NCBI GenBank assembly: GCA_933228895.1
Contig: OW121854.1
Coordinates: forward strand, 4,467,131 to 4,531,130
Reading direction: 5' to 3'
Length of the DNA stretch: 64,000 bases
DNA from: Platycnemis pennipes
Lineage: Eukaryota > Arthropoda > Insecta > Odonata > Platycnemididae
Both the position numbers and the translations under genes were made by a program. Below the pieces are notes generated by a model, which had not been told where the DNA came from, did not search any database, and worked only from the letters and a program-made list of their open reading frames with translations. Positions 22,805-33,680 of this stretch are shown here, in pieces (within the stretch, counting starts at the first letter, position 1; the number at the start of each line of letters is the position of its first letter).

Positions 22805-23395
22805 CATCTACAAAATGCCGTGCAAGCATCATAAAATTATCAAAATAATTAATAATAACATGGAAAATTCCAATATCCTTCCATTCCCATCCTTATGCAT
22901 CTCCTCCCGGTCTGAAGCGCCTATTAGTGCGGAAACAGACTTGAAAGCACCCAAGAAAAAAAGGTGCGTGGCATGGGGTGAATTCACACCAAACATGCAT
23001 TTCATATCATTTGTAAAAGGGATTAGTATTTATATTTGAGTCTGCACTTCAATATTTTTGAAAATATAAAAATAGTGATGCATGAATGCAAAAACATGCT
23101 GTTAGTTGGGTTACATTCAAGGCCTTATACCAACATGCAACTACCTATGCTCTCGATTGATACACTTGTATTTATACTATTAGATATATTAACAGCTATT
23201 CACATCCCTAATTTTGCCAGGAAAGAAGGACATTTCGATTCTGTCAGTTCGGCAATCAAGTACTCTAATTTTATGATTATGTTCCAGTCTACTATGGTAA
23301 GTTGCAGTTTGCAAAATATTTTTCACATCATCAGTGAAAATATTTTTTTGGAATTCATTTAAGAGATTAAGTCTAAATTTCAATCTTTTAAATGA
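22805..23395 (-). pseudogene. LINE family A (subfamily A2) 3' end
   Basis: The minus-strand frame 23383-23189 reads KFRLNLLNEFQKNIFTDDVK, then DCRTDRIEMSFFPGKIRD, the C-terminus of family A. The 3' UTR follows to about 22950, where an insertion of about 110 bp (22840-22950) separates it from a decayed terminal piece (gctgcatctacaaaatgccgtgcaagc) at 22805. Similar A2 copies are at 35.3, 47.3, 52.4 and 60.6 kb. Confidence 0.8.
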
Positions 23396-25706
23396 AAGTT
23401 ATGGAGCAACTTCCTTACTAAGTTGGTTGTTTGTTTTGCCTTATTAAGCTTGTATATTGTAAGTGTAAGTGTAAGTGCTAAGAGCAATTCGAGTCCTTCC
23501 TTAACAGTCATAGAATATCATTCTTTTCAAAAGACTTATGTGAGATGTCACACGCATCCAAATTTAACCATACGGTCCTACAAACTTGTGGCAAAAGTGC
23601 CAAGTTAAATTTCCTGGAATCTTCCGAAATTTTAGCATACTCTAAATGATATGGCCCCAGTTTGTTAAACGACTCTTAACCCTTCTCCATTGTTAACCGT
23701 TTCGCTGCCTAAACCTCTGCTCTCGCCTCCTCTTTCCGTAATCTTGCAAACCACCCTTTGTTCTCTTTCCACTTTTTTCAAGTTTCCTGCAAAAAAGGAA
23801 GCCCAATCACACCCCTAAATCACCAGAACACTCCGTCCGCCCCACTTCCCGCAATCCCCGGCAACCCTTCTATTTAGGAACTTGCCATACCACTGCTCCC
23901 TACGAGACCTCTTGAAAATGATGTGGGTGCAATGTCAAAACAGATTGAGGCCAATTAAAAACAATTAATATTTTTCAACATGATGATTTTTCTTTTCGAT
24001 CACAAGCTTGGCCTCGTAGACTATTGCAGAGTTTGAGCAACTCTGCAATAGTCGAGATACAGTTCCAGGAATGTTTTGTGATCTCGCATCGCCATCGTAT
24101 TGGACGCCCGCAACATGCGTGGGAATCCCAATTCGTCTGCTTTATCCTCGAGCGATTTCTCATCGGTTTTTAGGGTGCATTTTGCGAACGGAAAGGCGCC
24201 CAAACACGTGCATCTACTCTTTAGTACTTTAGTACTCTGCGCCAGCCACCGTAGGGGCAGAGTTTGACAGAACACCAGGCATGAGCTAAATTCACGCAAG
24301 CATTTTATTCAATTTAAAATTTTACTTTAATTTTAATAAATTTATTATAATTTAATAAATTAAACATAGGTAATTCGTTAACGATGATAAAACAAGGAAT
24401 AATAAATAAACAAATAATAATAAAATAAACAAAGCAAGGAATTTACAAATGTAAATAAAAAAATCAACAAACTTTAAGGTAATGTAATCTTGAAGATGTC
24501 TTCACATATTTTTCTTTTTAACGATCTTTTATTGTAGATTTTAAACCATACTGTTTTAAAAATACATATTAAAAAGTTTTCTACCATTTTGCATGCCATC
24601 ACAGCCCTAAATATGGATACATAAACATTCTAAACGTTGGCAAACGCTTTGGCATTTATTTCAAATTTATTTGGCATTTATTTTATTGACCTAAAGTCCT
24701 GACGATAGAAAAACTATATGTTATGATTAGAGGTCGAGAAAAGATATCGTATGACTCATTTAATTAGTAGCTACATTAATGGCTCAATTGTTAAGGCAAG
24801 TAAATTGGGCATAGAAACAAAGAAGTTTCATATGAACTACAGCTTTATTCTGTTCCATTGAATCGAGATCGGGTCGTATCAAGCAAATAGCCCGAGGAAT
24901 GACGCATAAACCTGCGTAAAATGGTACGCATAAAAAATGCCGTATCATGAATTTCTCGTTCCAATGACAGCGTAATCTGCGGCTCAATTTTATCAACTCG
25001 CCCCAGGCTATGAAGTTCAATTTAATATTGTCCGAAGCAATGAGTACTTTTGTAGATGTTTCTCAGGCTTCTTAAGAAAAATTAGATACTTTTTGGGTAG
25101 TTCGATACATAGATTCACTCTATTTCTTTATTACCAAAGAGGCGTAATAAGTATTTCCAGAATTGAAAATATGAAGTGATGAATACAAAGCAAATCATAA
25201 GCAAATCATTAACCGTGTTATTCCTCTTTCTTTAAGAAAGAGTGAGAAGGAACTGTCTTAACCGTCACACACTTCCTCCCTCTCAATATTTACGTACTCA
25301 ACTGATAAATATACTGACAATAGTATATAAAAAGATACAATATTATATAATTTCTCATTATCCACATCTGAACGCAAATAAAATTTCCTGTGAATAGCAT
25401 CCATAGAAAATTCCAGCCAAAGAAAAAATAAACCAGCGTGGGGAACCAGGTATAAAAAGTGCTACATAAGAGACAACTAAATTAGGGCATTGCAGTAGGC
25501 AATGCGTGAACATCGTATGCAAAATATTCTGGGCTCTCCGCCGGTTTAAGTTGTGCATCTTTGCCGACGTTTCGGGTTCAACATTTGGGAGCACACACCA
25601 TTTTTTATAACTCTGTGAATGTGAAGTTTCGCTAAAATGTGCTTAACAAAAAAATTGGAAAGGTATTAAATTATGTTACAAAGAATACGCTTTCTAAAAC
25701 TGAACG
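23396..25706. other. long unassigned region
   Basis: About 2.3 kb without a recognisable element. It holds a (TAAGTG)n scrap at 23459-23480, a pyrimidine-rich part at 23690-23900, a perfect hairpin at 24019-24053, a minus-strand 92-codon frame (24299-24021) of unknown nature, and a very AT-rich stretch at 24305-24680. This is one of the better candidates for unique (non-repeat) DNA in the window. Confidence 0.4.
24019..24053. repeat. perfect 15-bp hairpin
   Basis: GACTATTGCAGAGTT and its exact reverse complement are separated by 5 nt (TGAGC). It is not followed by a T run, and it is not inside any recognised element. Confidence 0.9.
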
Positions 25707-25797
25707 TTATCATCTACATCTACTTAATACCCTGCAAGTCACCATACAGGTGTGTGGCAGGGGGTGAATTCTCACCACACATGCACTACATATCATG
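25707..25797 (-). mobile_element. LINE family A 3' terminus, outer part of a split copy
   Basis: The last 90 bp of family A (catctacatctacttaataccctgcaag..acatatcatg) are here. The copy is interrupted at atcatg and resumes at 27474-27745, with LINE B in between. The duplicated atcatg is a likely target-site duplication. Confidence 0.8.
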
Positions 25798-27473
25798 GAA
25801 GAAGGTATTTAAAGCCTATACTTTAGACACCTTCTTCCAAAGCGTATTCAACTCATAGTCACACAACGCAGTGGAACCACCGCTGAACACTTTCAGTGAG
25901 CAAATGCCCGAATTAAAAATTTCATGTCGCGGAATAGAGCAGCAGTTAAAAAGCATTAGCAAAAACAAATCACCAGGTCCCGATAAAATTCCTTAACAGA
26001 GTATATAAAACATTAGCTTCTGAAATAGCCCCCTATATAGGAATAATATTCAATAAAACACTAAAGAACCACACAGTACCCAAGGATTGGAAAGTAGCTA
26101 ACATTACACCTATTTTTAAAAGCGGTGATAGGGAAGAACCTAGTATCTACAGACTCATTTCACTCACGTCAATCTCTTGTAAGATATTTGAGCACATAGT
26201 AGTCAGTTCGATCATGGGGCATTTGGATAGTCAGGGATTACTCATAAACAGCCAACATGGGTTCCGGAAAGGTAGATCTTGCGAGACACAATTAGCTTTA
26301 TTCGTACACGATATTTTAGTCTACGGGGAAAACAGTACTGAAGTTGATGCAGTATTTTTAAATTTTAAAAAGGCATTCGTGAAAGTTCCTCATGATAAAT
26401 TAATCTTGAAGCTAGAGAGTTTTGGTATATATAAGACATTGTACTTTGGGTAAAAGAATTCTTAAGTGGGCTAGAGCAGAGGATTGTCGTAGATAGTATC
26501 ATGTCGGACACAATCAAAGTCACATCGGGAGTTCCCCAGGGTAGCGTAGTAGGTCCGCTTCTATTTCTTCTAGATTTAGATGCAATTAAAGAGTGGTCTG
26601 ACAAATTGACAGTTAGAACCTTAAAAAGTGTGTAGTTATCAATTTTTGGAAGAGGAATGATTCGATAGAGCGTACCTATAAAATTAGTAACACGAAGATC
26701 GAAAACGTTGAAACCATAAGGTATTTAGGTGTAACAATCACTAAGGATTTATCGTGGGGAAGACACATCCGGTAAATATGCGGCCGAGCGAAGAGAAAGC
26801 CAGGATTTATAAAAAGAGTAGGTACATGGGAAATGTGATGAGAGGACAAAAGAGCGATGTTGCTTTTCACTAGTTAGGCCCCACCTTGAGTATGCAGCCA
26901 GTGTATGGGATCCTAATGAAGTAGGTTTGATCAGAGAACTAGACAGTGTGCAGCGTGGAGCAGCTAGGTTCGTTAAAATGTGTTAAGATAGGTTGGGTAG
27001 CGTTTCAGAATTAATAAAAGAATTAGAGTGGGAATCATTATCAGAGTGTAGGTTAAAGTACAGATTCAATCTATTAGAGAAATTTCAATCGGATAGCTTT
27101 ACTGAAGATGTTAGGCACATTTTTAAAAAAAATTGTTAGGCACATATTAGCGTATTATGCTAGATTCGTCCAGATAAATAAGATTAGAGAGATAGATTGT
27201 CGTACCGATAGATTCAAAATGGCATTTTTCCCCTGTACTATAAGAGAACAGAATAGGCAGTATAGCAAAGGGATAGGTAGGGGAAATATTTTAGAGTAGT
27301 CTGTAGTGCATGATGCATGTCTTACCCCTTAAATACTATAGATACTAACAATCAAGTTGCATGAGACAATATAGTTGCTTGTTTGCATGTTAGTAGTGCA
27401 TGATTGGTGATCTTCACCCCCTGCCACACACCCTCGCGGTGGCTTGCAGGGTATCGTGTAGATGTAGATGTAG
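25798..27473 (+). pseudogene. LINE family B, longest copy (reverse transcriptase)
   Basis: This carries most of the reverse transcriptase. Order: KNKSPGPDKIP (25960), VPKDWKVANITPIFKSGDRE (26078-26140), LTSISCKIFEHIV, then frame 26214-26453 with QHGFRKGRSCETQLALF and DAVFLNFKKAFVKVPHDKLI (motif A region), then GVPQGSVVGPL-type codons (26527-26560, motif B). A deletion after about 26570 removes the catalytic ADD box. It resumes with NYQF-type codons, the LEYAASVWDPNEV block (26887) and DCRTDRFKMAFFPCTIRE (27108-27299), and ends with the family 3' UTR and a GATGTA tail. A frameshift, stops and the missing ADD make it inactive. The 5' edge has a 10-bp inverted pair GGAAGAAGGT/ACCTTCTTCC (25797-25838). 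Confidence 0.88.
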
Positions 27474-27745
27474 ATCATGTATAAAAAAGTATTAGTATTT
27501 ATATAGGTACTGTTCTAAACTACACTATTTAAAAAAAGATAAAAATAGCAAAGCAAACATGCTGTTAGTTGGGTTTGCTTCAAGTCCTTATACCAACATG
27601 CAGCTATCTATGCTATCCGTTGCTACACTCGTATTGGGCATACTTACCGTTATTCATATCCCTAATTGTACGGGGAAAAAAGGACATTTTGAATCTGTCA
27701 GTTCGGCAATCAATTGCTATAATTTAGTAATTATGGTCCAATCTA
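27474..27745 (-). pseudogene. LINE family A, inner part of the split copy
   Basis: It continues the copy that starts at 25707: tataaaaaagtattagtatttat, the taccaacatgcagctac block, and the C-terminal codons in tacggggaaaaaaggacattttgaatctgtcag. It stops abruptly at 27745, where PLE sequence starts, so it is 5'-truncated there or was cut by the PLE. Confidence 0.82.
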
Positions 27746-27747
27746 CC

Positions 27748-28583
27748 AGCATCCCGCTCCTCCCTATCGTTAGCGCCATCGACTCTCCAGCACTTAAGCT
27801 GGCGAGGTATTTAGATAGATTGCTGCAACCCAGTACCGGTAGGACATCCACCTTCGTGAAAATCTCTTCACATTTTATTAAAATCATCAAGGATTTGAGA
27901 ATTGGCAGAGACGACCTACTTGTTAGCTTCGACGGAGAATCCTTATTTACCAAAATCCCTGTCAAAGAAGCCATCGAGATTACCAGATCTCTCGTCGCAA
28001 AAGGACTGCCAGAGAATTTCCGAAAAATGGTGAGATTCTGCCTTGACAACGCATATTTCATCTGGAATCGGGTATTTCACCAACAAGTCAAAGGTGTGGC
28101 CATGGGGTCTCCTCTATCACCGGTCATCGCCAATCTTTTTATGGAGGCATTTGAAGAGAAGGCTCTACGATCCCATGAGAAAAAACCGAAACTTTTTTGT
28201 GAGACGTGGATGACACATTTGTCATATGGTGCGAAACCATTAAATTTACGATGGAGGTTGAAGGAAACGGGCAACTTCCCTTCCTGGATGTGAGGAATGT
28301 AAGGAGGAATGACGACGGGACCCTAGGTCATTCAATATTTCGAAAGAAAACGCACACCGATCGGTATTTGAACGCTGCCTCGCACCACCACCTCCGACAA
28401 AAGACGGCTGTTATCCATACTCTTTTCAACCGAGCACTTTACATCTGCGACGATTCTTCTAGTGGAAACGAGAAACAGCATCTATTTAAGTTTTTCAAGA
28501 CAATAGCTTCCACCGACACGCCATCCACCGAGTTGCTCAGAGAGAAGAAGAGAAACGAGTTTTGGCCTTGAGCAGGACCGACG
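27748..28583 (+). pseudogene. Penelope-like element, reverse transcriptase part
   Basis: The frame 27559-28293 enters the PLE at about 27748: PIVSAIDSPALKLARYLDRL, then FIKIIKDLRIGRDDLLVSFD (motif A), SLFTKIPVKEAIEIT, then KGVAMGSPLSPVIANLFMEA (motif B). A frameshift near 28200 moves the catalytic motif C (MDDTFVIW; YVDD-type) into frame 28206-28571, followed by FTMEVEGNGQLPFLDV, HSIFRKKTHTDRYLNAASHH and the thumb. The gene is broken again near 28555 and is then split by the Transib at 28584. Across that insertion the reading resumes in frame as SRTDE-TTRGENSLAVIPYVGG at 32786, which dates the Transib as the later insertion. Confidence 0.9.
28579..28583. repeat. target-site duplication CGACG, left
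   Basis: CGACG here is repeated at 32781-32785 immediately outside the right end. It fits the CGNCG target preference recorded for Transib transposons. Confidence 0.92.
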
Positions 28584-29573
28584 CACAGTGGTCAGAAATC
28601 GAAAATTTTTGGACAAAATTCAAAAATAGCTTTTTTTGAGATATGGACTTGAAACTTCTCACATATACTCACAAACGATTGCTGATTAAGGAATAGTGCG
28701 TCATTTGTCATGATTCTGAACCGTTAGCTAGATACAGGGGCTCAAACATGACCAAATTTCCAAAAAACTTCCGACTTCCTTTTTCTCCGAATATCTTCAA
28801 AGTTATGTTGATGGTGTTGTTGTGGGGTGAATTTGATCGAATAAAAAATAGTATGTTCTATTAACACAATGCTTTGCCTTTAATATGTTTTAGTTTCGAA
28901 GATTTTTAAAAACATTTGTGTGCTATTACGTTACAAAATGGCGGAAGTTGTTTTTGGACAAAATGTCACATAAAGTAAAGAATATCTAGCATTTTAGGGA
29001 GAGACCTGTCAAGTGACTTATATCAGAGCGTTTGTTGAAGACTTTTGAATACGAAACTGAAGAGAAATAAAAAATAAGTTTGCGACGCCGAAAAATACAT
29101 ATGATTTTCCGACCGCGCGTCCGGGGTCCGACTCCGCGCGCCGGGGCTGGAAATGCCGAGACTCGCTTACATTGCTCACATGGAATGAACCCTAAAGCTT
29201 CGGATTCGCCGGGATTCCGATGTACACATTGTGACTAACCTCCACAGACCCTCTATGGACGAAAATGGTGAGAATATTGTATCGAGCGAGCGGATAATTG
29301 TACGTGTAGTAGCGTTCAGGTTATTTTTGTTGTGAACGTTCGGGAGACCTACATCTTATTTACAGCCTTTTACCAAAAAAAGGTGTCTAGACTTCTTGTG
29401 GACCATGCATCCTTCTAGAAAGATACCGCCTGGGATTGTTTTGTATTCCTTTTGCCCCCCTGCCCGCACGCACGCGCTAAAAGATGCACCGAAGAGGTCA
29501 CAGTCCCCCCCAAAAAGGGTCCTGCGAAAAGGGACATTTATGACATTTCGGAACCTTTGACGGGCGGGTACAT
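28584..29573 (+). repeat. Transib left terminal inverted repeat
   Basis: Reverse complement of 31786-32780. Two differences are visible around 29110-29150 (ccggggtccg vs ccagggtccg; gctggaaatg vs gctagaaatg on the same strand), plus one at position 11. Apart from these, long stretches match exactly. The inner edge lies just after the aacctttgacgg words. Confidence 0.9.
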
Positions 29574-30006
29574 CAAGTAAAACATGTGCTTTCCCTTCAA
29601 GAAATACAATTTTGTAAATCAGTCCTCTATTGGCAGTGGTGAAAGAAGGCCGTGCAGTGAAGAATTTGCAGGATCTCAAGATTTTGATTATGCTTGTGAT
29701 TGTGACGAGCCTCTTACACTTTTGGCAGCTTTTCCTGTTCTTTGATCAGAAGTGATCATATTTATTCATCTGGTTCCTTGTTTATAAGGCATGTTGTGTA
29801 TTGTTTTTGTTTCCGCAGAATTTTGTGGCTAAGTGATCGCTCCTATAATTTTTTCATTGAAATGTCGTTAAGTGACTTTAAGTATTTTCATTAGAATACC
29901 CTTCTCAGGGCATCCTTTACTGCGTGCACTCCCGTATCAATTTAATTGATAGTGATGAAAACGTGAATTTTTTCATAATTTTCTTTATAATTTTTGCCCT
30001 TAATAC

Positions 30007-31640
30007 ATGTCACTTAAGAAATTTCATTATTTAATGGCTGGTTTTCTAGTCTCACGCCTTGAGCTCCATGAAAAACGTTTGGAGTCGAAGAACAAGTCAG
30101 TGACTGAGATGAAAGAGTATACGTTGGAATTTCTATCAGGAAGATTAAATTTGCCAGAACATACATACGCCTTAAATTCTCTAAGTGGGTACATACGGAA
30201 ACATTTTTTGATACCATACCTAAAAAGAGGGAGAGAGAGAGGGAGAGGGCGGCAGAGAGAGAGAAATACTAACGTATTTACCAATTACGTTTACACCTGT
30301 TGGTATGGTATTTTTGGATAAATGCTAACCTTTCCTAATACTAAATTTTTGATAAAGTTTAACTAAACAATTTTGCAACTTTGAACTTTGTATCTGAAAA
30401 ATGTATTAATACTTTATTACGCGCAACAGGACGACCGGTAAAAGAGTTGCACGCTTCTTGTGATAGAACAAGGAGAAGAAAAGCTCAAATTCTTAAAACT
30501 ATTGCCTCTACTACGGAACTCACTTTAACAGCTTCCATAAGCCTAAAGAAGAAAGGGGACATTTCGGCAGCTAAATTACTCAAGGAAATAACAACTACCA
30601 AACCAACTAGGGCAACAAGAGTCTTATCGAAGTGGAGGGAAAGTAATGTTATTCAAACTGAGATGACTGTTGAGAAGGCTTTATCCCTTATTATTTCCAC
30701 GGTGTTGACCAAATGTCAATACATAACTCTGCGTAGCACAGCCTTAAGCCACGGACATGACTTATATCCTAGCTATGACCAAGTACTACGAGCAAAAAGC
30801 GCCGCATACCCGGAAGGAATAGTAGTCACAGAAAATATGAGCGAAGTAAATCTTCAAGATCTACTGAATCAAACTGCATCAAGGATCCTGGCGTGTGTTT
30901 CCTCAACTCAACCTTCGGGAGAGGAAATAAATTGCTCATTGATTTGCAAGTATGGGTTTGATGGCAGTTCGGGCCATTCTCAGTACAAAAAAAGTGTGGC
31001 AACTAGGGAATTCATCTGATGAATTTTTATTCATGAGCTCCTTCGTGCCACTTCGCTTAGTAAATGATACTGCAGGTAACATACTCTGGATTCTCTAGTT
31101 ATCTCATCACTTTATTTCCAAGAATTTGTTTATGACGAAATGAAAATAATGCATAGGCGATGAAACTCCCGTGTCCTCAAATTCTAGGTGAGATAATCTG
31201 GTCTAATCCTCGGCCTTCATCTACAAGATTTTGCCGGCCGATTCGCCTTCAGTGGGTTAAGGAGACAAGGGAAATAGCAATTGCAGAAAGGAATCATCTT
31301 CAAAAACAAATTGATGGCCTAAAAGCATTCAATAATGGAATCTACTCCATCAAATTTTCTTTGCAGCTAACTTTGATTAACGGAAAAGTAATACTGATGT
31401 ATTTTATAATGAAATTGTTATGAAATGCTATGAAAGCATTATAAAAGTCCAATTCTCTTTGGTATGCAATGCTTTGACCGGTAGTGGAAGTATGAGGTGA
31501 TGCATCTGCGGAGCGAAAACGTCGGAAATGACGTCGGAAAACTTAAGAATGACGAAAGATCGCCCTGCTGATGAGGAAAAATACTCTCTTGTACTATCAA
31601 CGCTACATTGCTACATATATTTTTTAATGCCTTTTACATA
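30007..31640 (+). pseudogene. Transib transposase (frameshifted, C-terminus missing)
   Basis: Frame 30007-30321 has the N-terminal segment LEFLSGRLNLPEHTYALNSL, then runs into a GA-rich simple repeat (30226-30265). Frame 30381-31019 has LLRATGRPVKELHASCDRTR, a basic helical stretch, then SYDQVLRAKSAAYPEGIVVT, EVNLQDLLNQTASRIL and KYGFDGSSGHSQYKK, whose D is the first catalytic acid of the RNase-H fold. A run of 7 A at 30988 (6 expected) shifts the frame; the continuation is VWQLGNSSDEFLFMSSFVPL. Next comes 31160-31423 with NPRPSSTRFCRPIRLQWVKE and IYSIKFSLQLTLINGKV, then a shifted CICGAKTSEM (zinc-binding CxxC) and YSLVLSTLHCYIYF (31528-31640). The part that should follow, including the last catalytic acid, is absent. 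Homology is from recalled family motifs. Confidence 0.88.
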
Positions 31641-31785
31641 TATCCTATCGGCTTTTTATTTCATTTTTTATTTGCTTTCTGCATATATATTTTTCAAATG
31701 TCGCGACAGCTGCAGTCATGCCACTTACGTCTAAATTTTACTCAATGAGATATCAACATATTACTAAGAGAAAAGGTTCGACGGA

Positions 31786-32780
31786 TGTACCCGCTTAAGA
31801 CCGTCAAAGGTTCCGAAATGTCATAAATGTCCCTTTTCGCAGGACCCTTTTTGGGGGGGACTGTGACCTCTTCGGTGCATCTTTTAGCGCGTGCGTGCGG
31901 GCAGGGGGGCAAAAGGAATACAAAACAATCCCAGGCGGTATCTTTCTAGAAGGATGCATGGTCCACAAGAAGTCTAGACACCTTTTTTTGGTAAAAGGCT
32001 GTAAATAAGATGTAGGTCTCCCGAACGTTCACAACAAAAATAACCTGAACGCTACTACACGTACAATTATCCGCTCGCTCGATACAATATTCTCACCATT
32101 TTCGTCCATAGAGGGTCTGTGGAGGTTAGTCACAATGTGTACATCGGAATCCCGGCGAATCCGAAGCTTTAGGGTTCATTCCATGTGAGCAATGTAAGCG
32201 AGTCTCGGCATTTCTAGCCCCGGCGCGCGGAGTCGGACCCTGGACGCGCGGTCGGAAAATCATATGTATTTTTCGGCGTCGCAAACTTATTTTTTATTTC
32301 TCTTCAGTTTCGTATTCAAAAGTCTTCAACAAACGCTCTGATATAAGTCACTTGACAGGTCTCTCCCTAAAATGCTAGATATTCTTTACTTTATGTGACA
32401 TTTTGTCCAAAAACAACTTCCGCCATTTTGTAACGTAATAGCACACAAATGTTTTTAAAAATCTTCGAAACTAAAACATATTAAAGGCAAAGCATTGTGT
32501 TAATAGAACATACTATTTTTTATTCGATCAAATTCACCCCACAACAACACCATCAACATAACTTTGAAGATATTCGGAGAAAAAGGAAGTCGGAAGTTTT
32601 TTGGAAATTTGGTCATGTTTGAGCCCCTGTATCTAGCTAACGGTTCAGAATCATGACAAATGACGCACTATTCCTTAATCAGCAATCGTTTGTGAGTATA
32701 TGTGAGAAGTTTCAAGTCCATATCTCAAAAAAAGCTATTTTTGAATTTTGTCCAAAAATTTTCGATTTCCGACCACTGTG
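31786..32780 (-). repeat. Transib right terminal inverted repeat
   Basis: Inverted copy of the left arm, ending ..GACCACTGTG at 32780. The interior side begins at about cttaagaccgtcaaaggttcc. The frames within it are mirror shadows of those in the left arm. Confidence 0.9.
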
Positions 32781-32785
32781 CGACG
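32781..32785. repeat. target-site duplication CGACG, right
   Basis: Matches 28579-28583. Removing the element and one copy of CGACG rejoins the host PLE reading frame. Confidence 0.92.
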
Positions 32786-32938
32786 AGACTACGAGGGGAG
32801 AGAATTCTCTCGCCGTGATACCATACGTTGGCGGAAACACGGAAAAAATATCCAGGGCTCTCGCCAAACATAACGTCTTGACCAGATACACCTGCGTAAC
32901 TAAGACAAGGGACATTTTGTGCAGGGCTAAGGAGAGGG

Positions 32939-33187
32939 GCGTCGGAACTATTTTCGCAGGGAGGGGCCAGCCTTGAAAAGGGCCCGCATTTTTTGCGGAT
33001 AGGAGGGGGCAGAGACTAGAATTCCGCTAAATGTGCATATGAAGGTGGTAGAATATGCGTCAGGAGGGAAAAGGCAAGCTGGATACAAGTGAAATTTAAT
33101 TTTTATTTATGAAGACTCATTTCTCAAGGGCCCGGGGCAAATTCCTTGGGGAGGGGGGGGGGCCGAATGCCCCCCACTTCCGACGCC
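32939..33187. mobile_element. G-rich MITE, copy 1 (inside the PLE)
   Basis: A 249-bp insertion with terminal inverted repeats GGCGTCGGAA / TTCCGACGCC splits the PLE connector from the GIY box. It is a close relative, in opposite orientation, of 63416-63680: shared blocks include gggaggggccagccttgaaaagggcc, ggataggaggg, and ctcaagggcccggggcaaatt. There is no coding capacity. Target duplication is unclear. Confidence 0.8.
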
Positions 33188-33642
33188 GCTGGGTAAAGAC
33201 CTTACGCCGATGGAAGAACGGAGCGGCATATACGAGGTCCGATACGAATGTGGAAAGGCCTACATTGGGCAAACCTCGAGAGCCTTAAAGACGTCCGTAT
33301 TCAAGAACACAGGAGAGCGACAGACAACAGACAACTGGAGCAATTTCAGTCATCGCGGAGCACTTCTGGGAAGGCCCGGCTGACAATATCAATTTTGACG
33401 GAGCCAAGCTGATCAAGACCGAGAAACGCTATTTCCCAAGGCTCATACGCGAGGCGATCGAAATGGCCAAAAACACCAATAATTTTAACAGAGAAGATAG
33501 CTATAAGCTCTCCCATTCTTGGAGGCGCTTAATTGAAAAAACTAGTCACTCGGCCAATGAAAATGCGCCCACTTGAACATCAGAGCGCAGAAATGAATGA
33601 AGTATAGAAGACGGTAAAAATCTGCTATGAAACACGTCAGAC

Positions 33643-33680
33643 CTGAAGACGCGAACTGAAAAGTTGCCGAAACTGCTGTC
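33643..33680 (+). ncRNA. hammerhead-ribozyme-like motif in PLE 3' UTR
   Basis: CTGAAGA (33643-33649; CUGANGA core) is followed by a stem GC-AACT/AGTT-GC with a GAAA loop and one bulged G (33651-33667), then C, GAAA (33669-33672) and CTGCTGTC. The latter allows a 2-bp helix III (AC/GT) and a GTC cleavage triplet. Stem I is not convincing. Confidence 0.4.

Larger units (their letters stand above)
28584..32780 (+). mobile_element. Transib-type (RAG1-related) DNA transposon with 1-kb inverted repeats
   Basis: A 4197-bp element lies inside a PLE. Both ends start CACAGTGGTC(A/G)GAAATCG, it is flanked by CGACG on both sides, and it encodes remnants of a Transib transposase. The terminal inverted repeats are about 990 bp each (28584-29573 and 31786-32780) and differ at only a few positions by eye, so the insertion is young or the arms have been homogenised. 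The interior (29574-31785) holds the transposase pseudogene. Known Transibs have 5-bp CGNCG duplications and ends resembling CACWATG and the V(D)J heptamer CACAGTG. Here the heptamer match is exact. Long arms are atypical of the family as I know it. Confidence 0.93.

Noticed and set aside
25540..25610. another PLE 3' end (RC reads CCCGAAACGTCGGC)
   Set aside because: Only the GAAACGTC word is present; no CUGANGA core, stem or endonuclease nearby.
29356..29679. 107-codon minus-strand frame in the left Transib arm
   Set aside because: It spans non-coding terminal repeat and part of the interior, and its mirror is in the right arm; no recognisable domain.
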